Shown piece by piece: positions 16,333 through 25,013 of a DNA stretch of 64,000 nucleotides. The translations under genes were made by a program, and so were the position numbers. Position 1 is the first letter of the stretch. Each line of letters begins with the position of its first letter. Origin of the DNA: Kluyvera sp046569695 (GTDB taxonomy: Bacteria; Pseudomonadota; Gammaproteobacteria; Enterobacterales; Enterobacteriaceae); assembly GCF_046569695.1 (NCBI RefSeq), contig NZ_JBKHUI010000022.1, forward strand, positions 13,901 through 77,900. Reading direction: 5' to 3'. The notes beneath the pieces are model-generated. The model ran no database searches. It was given only the letters and a program-made list of their open reading frames with translations, and was not told the DNA's origin.

Positions 16333-17703
16333 ATGGCTTACCAGACAGTAAATCCTGCCACTAACCAGCTTATCAAAGCATACCCTTCTCATACCGATGC
16401 AGACGTTGAAGCGGCGCTGAAGGCGGCCGATGCGCTCTACCATTCCGACTGGGCAAAAGGGGATATCGACCAGCGTCTGCCGGTGCTGCACAAACTGGCT
16501 GATTTGATTGATGCCCGCGCTGAGGAGCTGGCAAAAATTGCCAGCCAGGAGATGGGTAAACTCATTGCCCAGAGCCGCGGCGAAGTGAAGCTGTGCGCGC
16601 AAATCGCTCGCTACTATGCCGACAATGCAAAGCAGTTTCTTGCGCCGGTGAAGTACAAATCTGAGCTGGGCGAGGCGTGGGTTGAGCATCACCCTATCGG
16701 CGTGCTGATGGCCGTGGAGCCGTGGAATTTCCCTTATTACCAGCTGATGCGCGTGCTGGCTCCGAACTTGGCGGCGGGTAACCCGGTGCTGGCGAAGCAT
16801 GCCAGCATTGTACCGCACTGCGCGGAGGCCTTTGCGCACCTGGTACGTGAAGCGGGCGCGCCGGAAGGGGCGTGGGCGAACCTGTATATCTCGCAGGATC
16901 AGGTGGCTAATATTATCGCCGACGACCGCGTGCAGGGCGCGGCGCTAACCGGTTCCGAAAAAGCAGGGAGCGTGGTCGCGGCACAGGCGGCGAAGCACAT
17001 CAAGAAATCGACCCTTGAACTGGGCGGTAACGATGTCTTCGTGGTGCTGGATGATGCCAACCTCGATAAAGCGGTGAAAATTGGCGTCAATGCGCGTTTG
17101 AACAACGCCGGGCAGGTCTGTACCGCGGCAAAACGTTTTGTGCTGCATGAGAAAATTGCCGATGCCTTCCTGAGTAAATTTACCGAAGCCTTTAAGCAGG
17201 CAAAAATTGGCGATCCGCTGGATGAAAGCACCACGCTGGGACCGCTGTCATCAAAAGACGCGCTGGAAACGCTGACCCAACAGGTCAACGAGGCGGTGAA
17301 AAACGGTGCGAAGCTGCATCTTGGCGGCAAGCCGGTGCAGCGGGACGGCAGCTTCTTCGAGCCCACCATCCTGACCCATATTTCCCGCGATAACCCGGCC
17401 TATTTCGAAGAGTTTTTCGGCCCGGTCGCGCAGATTTACGTGGTGAAAGACGATGACGAAGCGGTCGCCCTCGCCAATGATTCCCACTATGGGCTGGGCG
17501 GTGCGGTGTTTAGCCAGGATATTGAGCGGGCGAAGAAAATGGCCTCGCGTATTGAGACCGGGATGGTGTACATCAACTGGCTGACTGATACCGCGGCGGA
17601 ACTGCCGTTTGGCGGCGTTAAGCGTTCCGGCTATGGCCGCGAGCTGTCGGACCTGGGGATTAAAGAGTTTGTGAACCAGAAGCTGGTGGTGGTCCGTCGA
17701 TAA
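16333..17703 (+). CDS. NAD(P)-dependent aldehyde dehydrogenase, Sad/YneI-like
   Basis: A 456-residue ALDH. It shows the PWNFPYYQLMR and GNPVLAKHA cofactor region near 135-165, the catalytic Glu in LELGGND near 232, and the nucleophile in AGQVCTAAKR near 265. The C-terminal PFGGVKRSGYGRELS is complete. It resembles the short succinate-semialdehyde dehydrogenases of the Sad group but is clearly diverged from E. coli Sad, so the aldehyde is uncertain. The ATG at 16333 is chosen because AGGAG at 16321-16325 is 7 bases away; the ATG three bases earlier is possible. It follows pac by 138 bp with its own spacer. A terminator follows. Confidence 0.88.
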   Translation: MAYQTVNPATNQLIKAYPSHTDADVEAALKAADALYHSDWAKGDIDQRLPVLHKLADLIDARAEELAKIASQEMGKLIAQSRGEVKLCAQIARYYADNAKQFLAPVKYKSELGEAWVEHHPIGVLMAVEPWNFPYYQLMRVLAPNLAAGNPVLAKHASIVPHCAEAFAHLVREAGAPEGAWANLYISQDQVANIIADDRVQGAALTGSEKAGSVVAAQAAKHIKKSTLELGGNDVFVVLDDANLDKAVKIGVNARLNNAGQVCTAAKRFVLHEKIADAFLSKFTEAFKQAKIGDPLDESTTLGPLSSKDALETLTQQVNEAVKNGAKLHLGGKPVQRDGSFFEPTILTHISRDNPAYFEEFFGPVAQIYVVKDDDEAVALANDSHYGLGGAVFSQDIERAKKMASRIETGMVYINWLTDTAAELPFGGVKRSGYGRELSDLGIKEFVNQKLVVVRR

Positions 17704-17715
17704 CGGTACTCATAA

Positions 17716-17743
17716 AAAACCTGCCATCTGGCAGGTTTTTTTT
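17716..17743. terminator. bidirectional rho-independent terminator
   Basis: AACCTGCC-ATCT-GGCAGGTT is followed by T8 on the + strand and preceded by A6, so it can end both the aldehyde dehydrogenase gene and the convergent yfaZ-like gene. Confidence 0.9.
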
Positions 17744-17771
17744 GTCGGTATAGCGCGCGTTTTCCGTTTTA

Positions 17772-18317
17772 TTAGAAAGTCACGCCGCCGCCCACGTAGG
17801 CACCGTCAATCAGCGTGTGACCAGGGCGACCGTCTTTACCGTCAACGCTCACGTGGCGGTAGCCCACTTTCAGCGTTACCGGTTTGATTGGGGTCCAGCT
17901 CACGCCGCCGTTGGCTTCAACGTAGTTTTTCACGCTGTTGTTCAGGCCTTCTGGGGCGACATAGCCTTCACCAAATACATTAATGCTGTCGGTCAGCGCC
18001 ACGCTCACGCCACCGCCGATAGGGAAGGCCACGCCGTTATCGCCTTTTTTCGGCCCGAGGTAGATGGCTTTTGCGCCAGCATTCAGCATGACCGGGCCGA
18101 CTTCGAGGTTATAACCCGCACCTACGCCGCCGGTCTGCGTACCGTCATCGGTATTTTTCAGCCAGTTGCTTTCTGCATACAGGCCGGAAGAGGATTTGCC
18201 CATTTCCAGATTAAGGTTGGTGAAGTTCTTACCTTGCTCAATGCTGCCGCCCATTGCCAGCGCGGAACCGGATACAGCAGTCAGAGCGGAAAGGAGCAGG
18301 ATATTAAGCTTTTTCAT
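17772..18317 (-). CDS. YfaZ-family outer-membrane beta-barrel protein
   Basis: A 181-residue secreted protein: Sec signal peptide at residues 1-21 (ending GSALA), then alternating beta strands rich in Gly and aromatic residues and a C-terminal Phe (GAYVGGGVTF), typical of small porin-like barrels. Phrases such as GVGAGYNLEVGPVMLNAG and VTLKVGYRHVSV fit the YfaZ family. It has its own long AT-rich upstream region. The true YfaZ gene of E. coli lies elsewhere, so this is called only at family level; the substrate is unknown. Confidence 0.75.
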   Translation of the reverse strand: MKKLNILLLSALTAVSGSALAMGGSIEQGKNFTNLNLEMGKSSSGLYAESNWLKNTDDGTQTGGVGAGYNLEVGPVMLNAGAKAIYLGPKKGDNGVAFPIGGGVSVALTDSINVFGEGYVAPEGLNNSVKNYVEANGGVSWTPIKPVTLKVGYRHVSVDGKDGRPGHTLIDGAYVGGGVTF

Positions 18318-18676
18318 GGTTTATTCCTCGTCATAAAATTAATCTGAGGACACCTTAACAAGTGGATTTTACTTCTGCAAATGTGACTCATGTCGATTTT
18401 TAATGCTGGCATTGTAATCACCATGGTCTTTTTTTGTTGCTTGAGTGTTTGTTTTTACCAGCGTCAATGATTAGCGTTTTGATGTTTAGCGGCCGTTTAG
18501 TTTTTGGCTAAACGTACCTTGAACAGAGCGGGGGATATTGGTTGGCAGTGAATTAATTGTCTTTCTAATAATTTCCAAAAATGCTCCAATTGTCATGAAT
18601 AAAAATGGAAATTTACATTTCTACGCATTTAATTACCCCCTCCAGGCGGAGGGAGGGCGTGATTTAAGCTGCTGTT
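18318..18676. other. AT-rich intergenic region upstream of the yfaZ-like gene
   Basis: About 360 bp without a credible gene. It is AT-rich next to the barrel gene, so probably holds its promoter on the - strand. One open frame starting near 18538 runs into the BIME and is not considered coding. Confidence 0.6.
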
Positions 18677-18751
18677 GTAGCCCGGCCAAGCGAAGCGCCG
18701 CCGGGAGCGGCTCGGTACTCATCCCGGCGGCGCTTCGCTTGGCCGGGCTAC
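18677..18751. repeat. BIME, near-perfect REP inverted pair
   Basis: TAGCCCGGCCAAGCGAAGCG and its reverse complement are separated by a short spacer, immediately beyond the 3' end of yjiA. Confidence 0.88.
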
Positions 18752-18761
18752 GGAGTATGGG

Positions 18762-19715
18762 TTATTTTTTCAGGCTGGCGAATGCTGCGCGGATTTCTTC
18801 TTCCGGCAGTTGAATACCGATAAACACCAGCGTGCTGTGTTGCGCTTCTTCGCCCCACGGTCTGTCCCAGTCGGCACTGTACAGGCGCTGTACGCCCTGG
18901 AACAGCAGGCGGTTCGGTTCGCCGTCAATCCACAGCATCCCTTTGTAGCGCAGCAGTTTGTCGGCGAAGTCCAGCAGCAGGTTCTCCATCACGCGGGAAA
19001 CGTCGCTGATATCCACCGGGTAGTCCAGTTCGACCACGATAGACGACACGTCGTTTTGCTGGTCGGCCATAAAGTGGAAGCGCGGCTTCGAGGTGACGTT
19101 CTCTTCCAGCATAAAGCCGTTGGTGTTGAACAGCAGGCTCAGATCGATATCGCCATGGGTGACGGTGTAAATCGGCGCGCGGGCGTTGATGCGGGTCAGG
19201 CGTTCACGCAGCTTCTCGGCTTCACCGGCGACGTCGGTTTTGGTCAGCAGAATGCGGTCGGCGTAGCCCACCTGCGACTGGGCGATGGTGAACTGGTTCA
19301 TCTGCTCGTCGGCGTGCACCGCGTCAACCAGGGCAATTACGCCGTCCAGCAGGTAGCGTTCGCACAGCACCTCGTGGGAGAAAAAGGTCTGAATGATCGG
19401 GCCGGGGTCGGCCATGCCGGTGCATTCGATCACCAGCCGGTCGAAGCTGATGTTGCCTTTGTCGAGGTTATCGAGCAGGTCTAACAGCGCGTCTTCCAGC
19501 TCGTTAGAGCGGGTGCAGCAGATGCAGCCGTTGGTCAGGGTTTTGATCTGGGTGGCGCGGTCGCCAATCAGTTGGTCGTCGACGGAGACTTCGCCGAACT
19601 CGTTTTCAATCACGGCAATTTTAAAGCCGTGCTGTTCGTTGAGGATGTGGCGCAGCAGGGTGGTTTTGCCCGCGCCGAGGAAACCGGTAAGTAGGATAAC
19701 TGCAATCGGTGCCAT
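18762..19715 (-). CDS. yjiA: COG0523-family GTPase YjiA
   Basis: A 317-residue P-loop GTPase of the G3E/COG0523 family. Features: Walker A GFLGAGKTTLL at residues 9-19, the metal-binding CICC motif near residue 64, TGMADPGP near 98 (Walker B region), and TKTD near 160 for guanine specificity. The E. coli protein binds zinc and cobalt and hydrolyses GTP slowly; a metallochaperone role is assumed for the family. The start at 19715 is preceded by AAAGGAG, and a longer frame would overlap yjiX. It forms an operon with yjiX (10-bp gap) and probably btsT upstream. Confidence 0.94.
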   Translation of the reverse strand: MAPIAVILLTGFLGAGKTTLLRHILNEQHGFKIAVIENEFGEVSVDDQLIGDRATQIKTLTNGCICCTRSNELEDALLDLLDNLDKGNISFDRLVIECTGMADPGPIIQTFFSHEVLCERYLLDGVIALVDAVHADEQMNQFTIAQSQVGYADRILLTKTDVAGEAEKLRERLTRINARAPIYTVTHGDIDLSLLFNTNGFMLEENVTSKPRFHFMADQQNDVSSIVVELDYPVDISDVSRVMENLLLDFADKLLRYKGMLWIDGEPNRLLFQGVQRLYSADWDRPWGEEAQHSTLVFIGIQLPEEEIRAAFASLKK

Positions 19716-19725
19716 GATGTCTCCT

Positions 19726-19929
19726 TTAACAGCAGCGCATGCCGCCTTTTCCATCGCCGCCGTAGCGTGCCTGCTGGCGTTCGCGGAAGAACTCTTCGTA
19801 GGTCATGTACGGTTTATCCGGATGGTTGGTCTGCATATGTTCGACGTAGTTGTCGTAATCCGGAATGCCAATCAGCATTTTTGCCGCCTGACCGAGATAT
19901 TTTTTTGCCTGACCTAAGTTACCAAACAT
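19726..19929 (-). CDS. yjiX: YbdD/YjiX family small protein
   Basis: A 67-residue protein that starts MFGNLGQAKKYLG and ends with KPYMTYEEFFRERQQARY and a Gly/Cys tail (MRCC). The DUF466 family is always found beside CstA-type transporters, as here with btsT upstream. The terminal Cys pair could bind metal, which would fit the adjacent GTPase YjiA, but this is inference. Confidence 0.92.
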   Translation of the reverse strand: MFGNLGQAKKYLGQAAKMLIGIPDYDNYVEHMQTNHPDKPYMTYEEFFRERQQARYGGDGKGGMRCC

Positions 19930-19953
19930 TGTCTCATCCCGATAATAGATAAA

Positions 19954-20031
19954 GCCGGATGGCGGCTAGCGCCTTATCCGGCCTACGATAGCTGAACTTG
20001 TAGGCCGGATAAGCGCAGCGCCATCCGGCAT
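19954..20031. repeat. BIME between btsT and yjiX
   Basis: Two inverted REPs with GCCGGATGGCGG and CGCAGCGCCATCCGGC ends, inside the btsT-yjiX-yjiA transcription unit. This placement commonly protects the upstream message and lowers downstream expression. Confidence 0.85.
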
Positions 20032-20036
20032 CAGGT

Positions 20037-22187
20037 TTAGTGGTGCGAAGAGGTCTTCACGCCGCCTTCCGGTACCGGCACGTACGGTGTTTCTTTGTCG
20101 GTACGTTTATCGCTATTGCGCACCTGCATCCAGGTTTTGAAACCGTAGAAGATGATGCTGTACACCACCACCAGGAACAGAATACTCAGGCCTGCGTTGG
20201 TGTAGTTGTTGATAACGATGTGGTTCATGTTGGCAATCTGCTGAGCGGTCAGTTCGCCGCCGGCAGCAATCTTCTCTTTGTACTGGTTAGCCATGTAGAA
20301 GAAGCCTTCCATCTGCGGGTTGGAGCTGAACAGCTTCAGGCCCAGCGCCCAGGTGGTGCAGATAAGCAGCCATACTGCTGGGATAGTGGTCACCCAGATG
20401 TATTTGGTGCGCTTCATCTTAATCAGGATAACGGTACCCAGTACCAGCGCCACGGCGGCCAGCATCTGGTTAGAGATCCCGAACAGCGGCCACAGGCTCT
20501 TCACGCCGCCCAGTGGGTCGACCACGCCTTGATACAGCAGGTAACCCCACAGACCTACGCAGCCCGCCGTAGCGACCACGCCAGCCACCAGAGAGTCGGT
20601 TTTCTTCAGGAACGGCACGAAGTTACCGAGCAAATCCTGCAGCATAAAGCGGCCTGCACGGGTACCAGCGTCCAGCGCGGTGAGGATGAACAGCGCTTCG
20701 AACAGAATACCGAAGTGGTACCAGAAGCCCATATCGGCCATCGGCAGCACTTTGTGGAACACGTGAGCAATACCGACCGCCAGGGTTGGCGCGCCGCCTG
20801 CGCGGTTCAGTACCGACGGTTCGCCGATATCTTTCGCCGTTTGCAGGATCTGCTCAGGGGTGATGACGAAGCCCCAGGAGCTGACGGTTGCCGCCGCGTG
20901 GACGGTCACATCTTTCAGCTGTGCCGCAATCAGCGCTGCGTTTTCGCCGCCCATCTCATGCAGGTTTGGCATGGTGATGCCAAGGCCAGCCGGAGGCGTG
21001 TTCATCGCGAAGTAGAGGCCCGGTTCGATGATAGACGCCGCAACCAGCGCCATAATCGCCACGAAAGACTCCATCAGCATGGCGCCGTAACCAATCAGAC
21101 GCGCATCGTTTTCGTTCGCCAGCAGCTTCGGCGTGGTGCCGGAGGAGATCAGCGCGTGGAAGCCAGACACCGCGCCACAGGCGATGGTGATAAACAGGAA
21201 CGGGAACAGCGCGCCTTTCCACAGTGGGCCGGTGCCGTCGATGTATTGGGTTACGGCTGGCATTTTCAGATCCGGGTTGAGGATCACGATGCCGAGCGCC
21301 AGGCCCACGATAACGCCGATTTTCAGGAAGGTGGCGAGGTAGTCGCGCGGTGCCAGAATCAGCCATACCGGCAGCAGGGCAGAGATAAAGGCGTAGCCAA
21401 TCAGCGCGAAGGTGATGGTGGTGTCTTTAAAGGTCAGCGCCGGGCCCCAGTACGGGTCGTGGGCAATCACGCCGCCGAAGTAGATAGAGGCAACCAGCAG
21501 CACGATACCAATCACCGACACTTCGCCGACGCGACCCGGGCGGATAAAGCGCATGTAGATACCCATAAACAGCGCAATCGGCACGGTCGAGCAGACGGTG
21601 AACACGCCCCACGGGCTTTCTGCCAGGGCTTTCACCACGATCAGCGCCAGCACCGCCAGGATGATTATCATAATCAGGAAGCAGCCGAACAGGGCAATGG
21701 AGCCCGGCACGCGGCCCATCTCTTCTTTGACCATCTCACCCAGCGACGAACCGTTACGGCGCGTGGAGATAAACAGCACCATAAAGTCCTGCACCGCACC
21801 CGCGAGCACTACGCCCGCCAGCAGCCAGAGGGTACCCGGCAGGTAGCCCATCTGTGCAGCCAGCACCGGCCCTACCAGCGGGCCCGCACCGGCGATAGCG
21901 GCGAAGTGGTGGCCGAACAGCACGTAACGGTTGGTCGGCACGTAGTTCAGGCCATCGTTGTTAATGACCGCCGGCGTTGCGCGCGTGGGGTCGAGTTTCA
22001 TCACCTTCTGGGCGATGTAGAGGCTGTAGTAGCGATACGCCACCAGATAAACGGAAACCGACGCGACGACGATCCACAGGGCACTAACGTGCTCACCGCG
22101 GCGCAGGGCGACGACCGAGAGGCAAAATGCACCGATGATTCCGAGAATCACCCAGGGTATGTGCTTGAATAGCTTTTTCGTATCCAT
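20037..22187 (-). CDS. btsT: pyruvate/proton symporter BtsT (CstA family)
   Basis: A 716-residue inner-membrane carrier of the CstA family with about 18 hydrophobic segments. The N-terminal half has HFAAIAGAGPLVGPVLAAQ near residue 95, and the centre has CGAVSGFHALISSGTTPK near 340, both hallmarks of the family. In E. coli BtsT (YjiY) is a high-affinity pyruvate transporter induced by the BtsS/BtsR two-component system when pyruvate appears. No two-component genes lie in this window. A CRP-like site at 22401-22416 lies upstream. The C-terminal tail is short and charged. Confidence 0.95.
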   Translation of the reverse strand: MDTKKLFKHIPWVILGIIGAFCLSVVALRRGEHVSALWIVVASVSVYLVAYRYYSLYIAQKVMKLDPTRATPAVINNDGLNYVPTNRYVLFGHHFAAIAGAGPLVGPVLAAQMGYLPGTLWLLAGVVLAGAVQDFMVLFISTRRNGSSLGEMVKEEMGRVPGSIALFGCFLIMIIILAVLALIVVKALAESPWGVFTVCSTVPIALFMGIYMRFIRPGRVGEVSVIGIVLLVASIYFGGVIAHDPYWGPALTFKDTTITFALIGYAFISALLPVWLILAPRDYLATFLKIGVIVGLALGIVILNPDLKMPAVTQYIDGTGPLWKGALFPFLFITIACGAVSGFHALISSGTTPKLLANENDARLIGYGAMLMESFVAIMALVAASIIEPGLYFAMNTPPAGLGITMPNLHEMGGENAALIAAQLKDVTVHAAATVSSWGFVITPEQILQTAKDIGEPSVLNRAGGAPTLAVGIAHVFHKVLPMADMGFWYHFGILFEALFILTALDAGTRAGRFMLQDLLGNFVPFLKKTDSLVAGVVATAGCVGLWGYLLYQGVVDPLGGVKSLWPLFGISNQMLAAVALVLGTVILIKMKRTKYIWVTTIPAVWLLICTTWALGLKLFSSNPQMEGFFYMANQYKEKIAAGGELTAQQIANMNHIVINNYTNAGLSILFLVVVYSIIFYGFKTWMQVRNSDKRTDKETPYVPVPEGGVKTSSHH

Positions 22188-22614
22188 AGTAAAACCTGGT
22201 TCTAATAGGATGAATAATCAGCCGAAGCTGCCGTTGTTTTGAGTTTGGGTTTGAGGAGGTATTGACCGTTATGCTGATGACAAGCTTGCCAGAGATACGC
22301 GCGCGTAAAGTTGGGTAAATCGGTGAGCGGTTGAAAGCGATGGCTAAGAGGTTATGTGAGGGGGTAAGCGGTTGGCTGCATGCTGAACGGCGGCTAAATA
22401 TGTGATTGAGATCTCAAGTTTTTTCCTCAGCGTCGTTTCCCTACGACGTACTTCGTATGATTAAAAACCAATTAAAAACACTATTGTCACTTATTGATCA
22501 CAACTCCGGGTCCTGGTCTGCTCCACATCGCCCGTTTTTTCCGACTATTTGACTCATCTTCGGACGGTGAGCCACGTCGCTCATCGGCCTGTATCCTTAA
22601 AAAGGACGAAAACA
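22188..22614. other. divergent promoter region, btsT and the solute-binding protein gene
   Basis: A 427-bp region between divergent genes, without a credible coding frame. It holds a CRP-like site and AT-rich blocks around 22450-22500. I see no clear KdgR-type palindrome that would tie the + strand genes to the pectin regulon. Confidence 0.6.
22401..22416. promoter_or_regulatory. candidate CRP site
   Basis: TGTGA-TTGAGA-TCTCA matches the CRP half-sites at 9 of 10 positions with the correct 6-bp spacer. It is 185 bp upstream of btsT and about 200 bp upstream of the solute-binding protein gene, so either could be the target. Confidence 0.55.
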
Positions 22615-23904
22615 ATGAAAAATATGCGGCTAAAAGTGATGTGTTGCGTGCTGGGCGCGGGAATGTTGTGGCCGATGATGGGTCAGTCCGCGACCGAGTT
22701 ACGCATGTCGTGGTGGGGCGGTAACCAGCGCCACCAGGCCACGACGGAAGCGATTAAAGCCTTCGAAGCGCAGAACCCCGATGTCAAAATCAATACCGAA
22801 CCGAGCGGCTGGGATGGTTATTTATCACGCCTGAGCACCCAACTGGCGGGAAATACCGAGCCGGATGTGATGCAAATCAACTGGAACTGGCTGGTGATGT
22901 TCTCCAAAAACGGCGACGGTTTTTATGACATCAACCGCCAGGCATCGCTTATCGACCTGACGAAGTTCTCAAGCCAGGGCAAACAGCTGGTGACGGTAAA
23001 CGGCAAACTTAATGGTGTCCCGGTGGCGATGACCGGGCGCTCAATGTACTACAACCCCGAACTGTGGAAAAAAGCGGGCGTGGCGTATCCACAAACCTGG
23101 GAGCAGATGATGGCGGCGGGCCCGGTGTTTAAAAGCAAACTGGGGGACGATTACTATCCGTTTATTCTCGCTAATCACGACACCACCATCATGACGTTCC
23201 TGAACTCGTATATGGTGCAGAAATACAACATTTCGATGATTAACCCGCAGACCAAAGCCTTTAACTACAGCCGTGAACAGTGGCTGGAATACTTCGGGCT
23301 GTATAAAAAGCTGGTGGATAATCACGTTATCCCGTCCATGAAGTATCTGTCGTCGTTCGGCAAGGCCAATGCCTGGGAAATTAAACCGTGGCTGGAGGGC
23401 AAAATTGGCGGCGTACACACCTGGAGCACCGATGGCACCTTTGCGGGGAGCCTGCGCGCGCCCGCGCATCTGGAAGTGGGCCCTTACCCTATGCTGCCCG
23501 GCGCCACCGACGCGGGGATCTTCTTCAAGCCAGCAATGATGTTCTCCATCGGCAAAAACAGCCGTCATCCCGAACTGGCGGCGAAGCTTATCAATTTCCT
23601 GCTGAACGACCCGCAGGGTATCAAGGCGATGGGGCTACAGCGCGGTGTCCCACTGAGTGCAGAAGCGGTGAAAGTGCTGCAACAGGATGGCGTGCTGGAT
23701 GGTGGTCATATTCAGGTTCAGGGGCTGGCGCAGGTTGATAAGTTGATGGGCAAAATCGAGCCGTCGCCATGGTTTGAAAACCCGCAGTTGCTGGCCTACT
23801 TCCTCGACGCGGTGCAGCGCTTTGATTACGGGCAGCTCACGCTCGAACAGCTGGCCGATGAATTCCCGCAGCGCGCGCAGCGTGTGCTGAAAAAAATCAT
23901 GTAA
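22615..23904 (+). CDS. extracellular solute-binding protein (ABC family 1), orphan
   Basis: A 429-residue periplasmic binding protein. A Sec signal peptide covers residues 1-26 (ending GQSA), followed by the family 1 fold with LRMSWWGGNQRHQATTEAI at the start of the mature protein and the conserved Asp-Val-Met-Gln-Ile strand near residue 88. The ATG at 22615 has AAAGGACG upstream; an earlier in-frame start would remove the signal peptide from the N-terminus. By architecture and neighbours it resembles oligogalacturonide-binding proteins such as TogB, but no permease or ATPase genes accompany it. It must borrow an ABC transporter encoded elsewhere or act as a sensor or scavenger. GH105 starts 11 bp downstream. 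Confidence 0.85.
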   Translation: MKNMRLKVMCCVLGAGMLWPMMGQSATELRMSWWGGNQRHQATTEAIKAFEAQNPDVKINTEPSGWDGYLSRLSTQLAGNTEPDVMQINWNWLVMFSKNGDGFYDINRQASLIDLTKFSSQGKQLVTVNGKLNGVPVAMTGRSMYYNPELWKKAGVAYPQTWEQMMAAGPVFKSKLGDDYYPFILANHDTTIMTFLNSYMVQKYNISMINPQTKAFNYSREQWLEYFGLYKKLVDNHVIPSMKYLSSFGKANAWEIKPWLEGKIGGVHTWSTDGTFAGSLRAPAHLEVGPYPMLPGATDAGIFFKPAMMFSIGKNSRHPELAAKLINFLLNDPQGIKAMGLQRGVPLSAEAVKVLQQDGVLDGGHIQVQGLAQVDKLMGKIEPSPWFENPQLLAYFLDAVQRFDYGQLTLEQLADEFPQRAQRVLKKIM

Positions 23905-23915
23905 ATGAGGTGGTT

Positions 23916-24992
23916 ATGTCTCAATTATTGAAAGAGTCCATTCTAAGCAAGCTGGATACGCTGTTTAATGAGCTGATTGTGGTACGCACCAACGATGCCG
24001 AGCTTAAAAAACAGAAGGTTATCGCCTCCGATTTGTCGATTGAAAACTGGGACTGGTCGCAGGGCGTTGGGATTTATGGCATCTGGCGGCTGTACCACAT
24101 CACCCGTGAGCCGCGCTACCTGGCCTACCTCAACGGCTGGTTCTCACGCCGCATGGCAGAAGGTCTGCCGGAAAAGAATATTAACCGCATGGCACCGATG
24201 CTGACGGCCACCTGTATGGCGGCGGAATTCGGTGAAACGGCCTGGCGCACGGAAATTGCCGAGTATGCCGACTGGATTGATACGCGCCTGCTGCGCACCC
24301 AGGAAAATGGCTTTACCCACTGTACCAGCGACCATTTGAACGAAGAGCAGCTGTGGGTGGATACGCTATTTATGAGTGGCTTATTCCATGCAAAAGCGTC
24401 GCTGCTGCTGGATGAACCGCGCTATATGGACGATGTGGCGTACCAGTTTTTACTGCACATCAAGTACCTGATCGACCGCCGTAGCGGGCTGTGGATGCAC
24501 GGCTGGAGCTTTATCGACCGTAACAACTACGGCGCGGCGCTATGGGGGCGCGGCAATGGTTGGGCCGCTGCGGGCAGCGTGGATTTTCTGGAGATGGTGA
24601 CGGAAGAGACGGCAAATACCCGTTTTATCCGCGAAGCGTTTGTTCGACAGATGCTGGCGGCGGTGCACTACCAGCACAGCAACGGCATGTGGTCGACGCT
24701 TATCGATCACCCTGAAAGCTATGAGGAAGCATCGGGTACCGCCGGGCTGACCTATGCCTTGCTTAAAGGCGCGCGGCTTGGCCTGCTGGATAACCGCTGC
24801 CGCGATGCGGGCTGGGCGGGCGTGCAGGCGTTGATGGCACGAATTAATGAACACGGTGAAGTGGCGGATGTGTCCGCCGGAACGTCAGTCGGGCGCGATT
24901 TGCAGCACTATCTGGATATTCGCGTGCGTCAGCGCGCCTACGGGCAGTCGCTGGCGATGCTGGCGTTAGGGGAAGCGCTCGCCCATTTATAA
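23916..24992 (+). CDS. second GH105 unsaturated rhamnogalacturonyl hydrolase
   Basis: A 358-residue GH105 enzyme. Blocks: WDWSQGVGIYGIWRL near residue 40, LWVDTLFMSGLF near 146 (Asp149 aligned with the YteR general acid), WMHGWSF near 200 and LWGRGNGWAAAG near 215. There is no signal peptide, so it acts in the cytosol on imported unsaturated disaccharides. The ATG at 23916 is favoured over a GTG six bases earlier because GAGG lies 5 bases upstream. It follows the binding-protein gene by 11 bp and precedes the GH28 gene by 21 bp, forming one operon. It shares family and length with the gene at 618-1694 but few identical stretches, suggesting different substrates. Confidence 0.9.
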   Translation: MSQLLKESILSKLDTLFNELIVVRTNDAELKKQKVIASDLSIENWDWSQGVGIYGIWRLYHITREPRYLAYLNGWFSRRMAEGLPEKNINRMAPMLTATCMAAEFGETAWRTEIAEYADWIDTRLLRTQENGFTHCTSDHLNEEQLWVDTLFMSGLFHAKASLLLDEPRYMDDVAYQFLLHIKYLIDRRSGLWMHGWSFIDRNNYGAALWGRGNGWAAAGSVDFLEMVTEETANTRFIREAFVRQMLAAVHYQHSNGMWSTLIDHPESYEEASGTAGLTYALLKGARLGLLDNRCRDAGWAGVQALMARINEHGEVADVSAGTSVGRDLQHYLDIRVRQRAYGQSLAMLALGEALAHL

Positions 24993-25013
24993 TCTGAACT
25001 TAAGGACAAGGTG

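Noticed and set aside
20040..22172. A 710-codon open frame antisense to btsT
   Set aside because: It is the mirror of a highly conserved transporter with strong codon bias. Its product is rich in His, Gln and Arg, shows no domain and has no ribosome-binding site.
22549..22614. Longer start for the solute-binding protein
   Set aside because: It would put 22 polar residues before the signal peptide and has no ribosome-binding site, while the ATG at 22615 has one.
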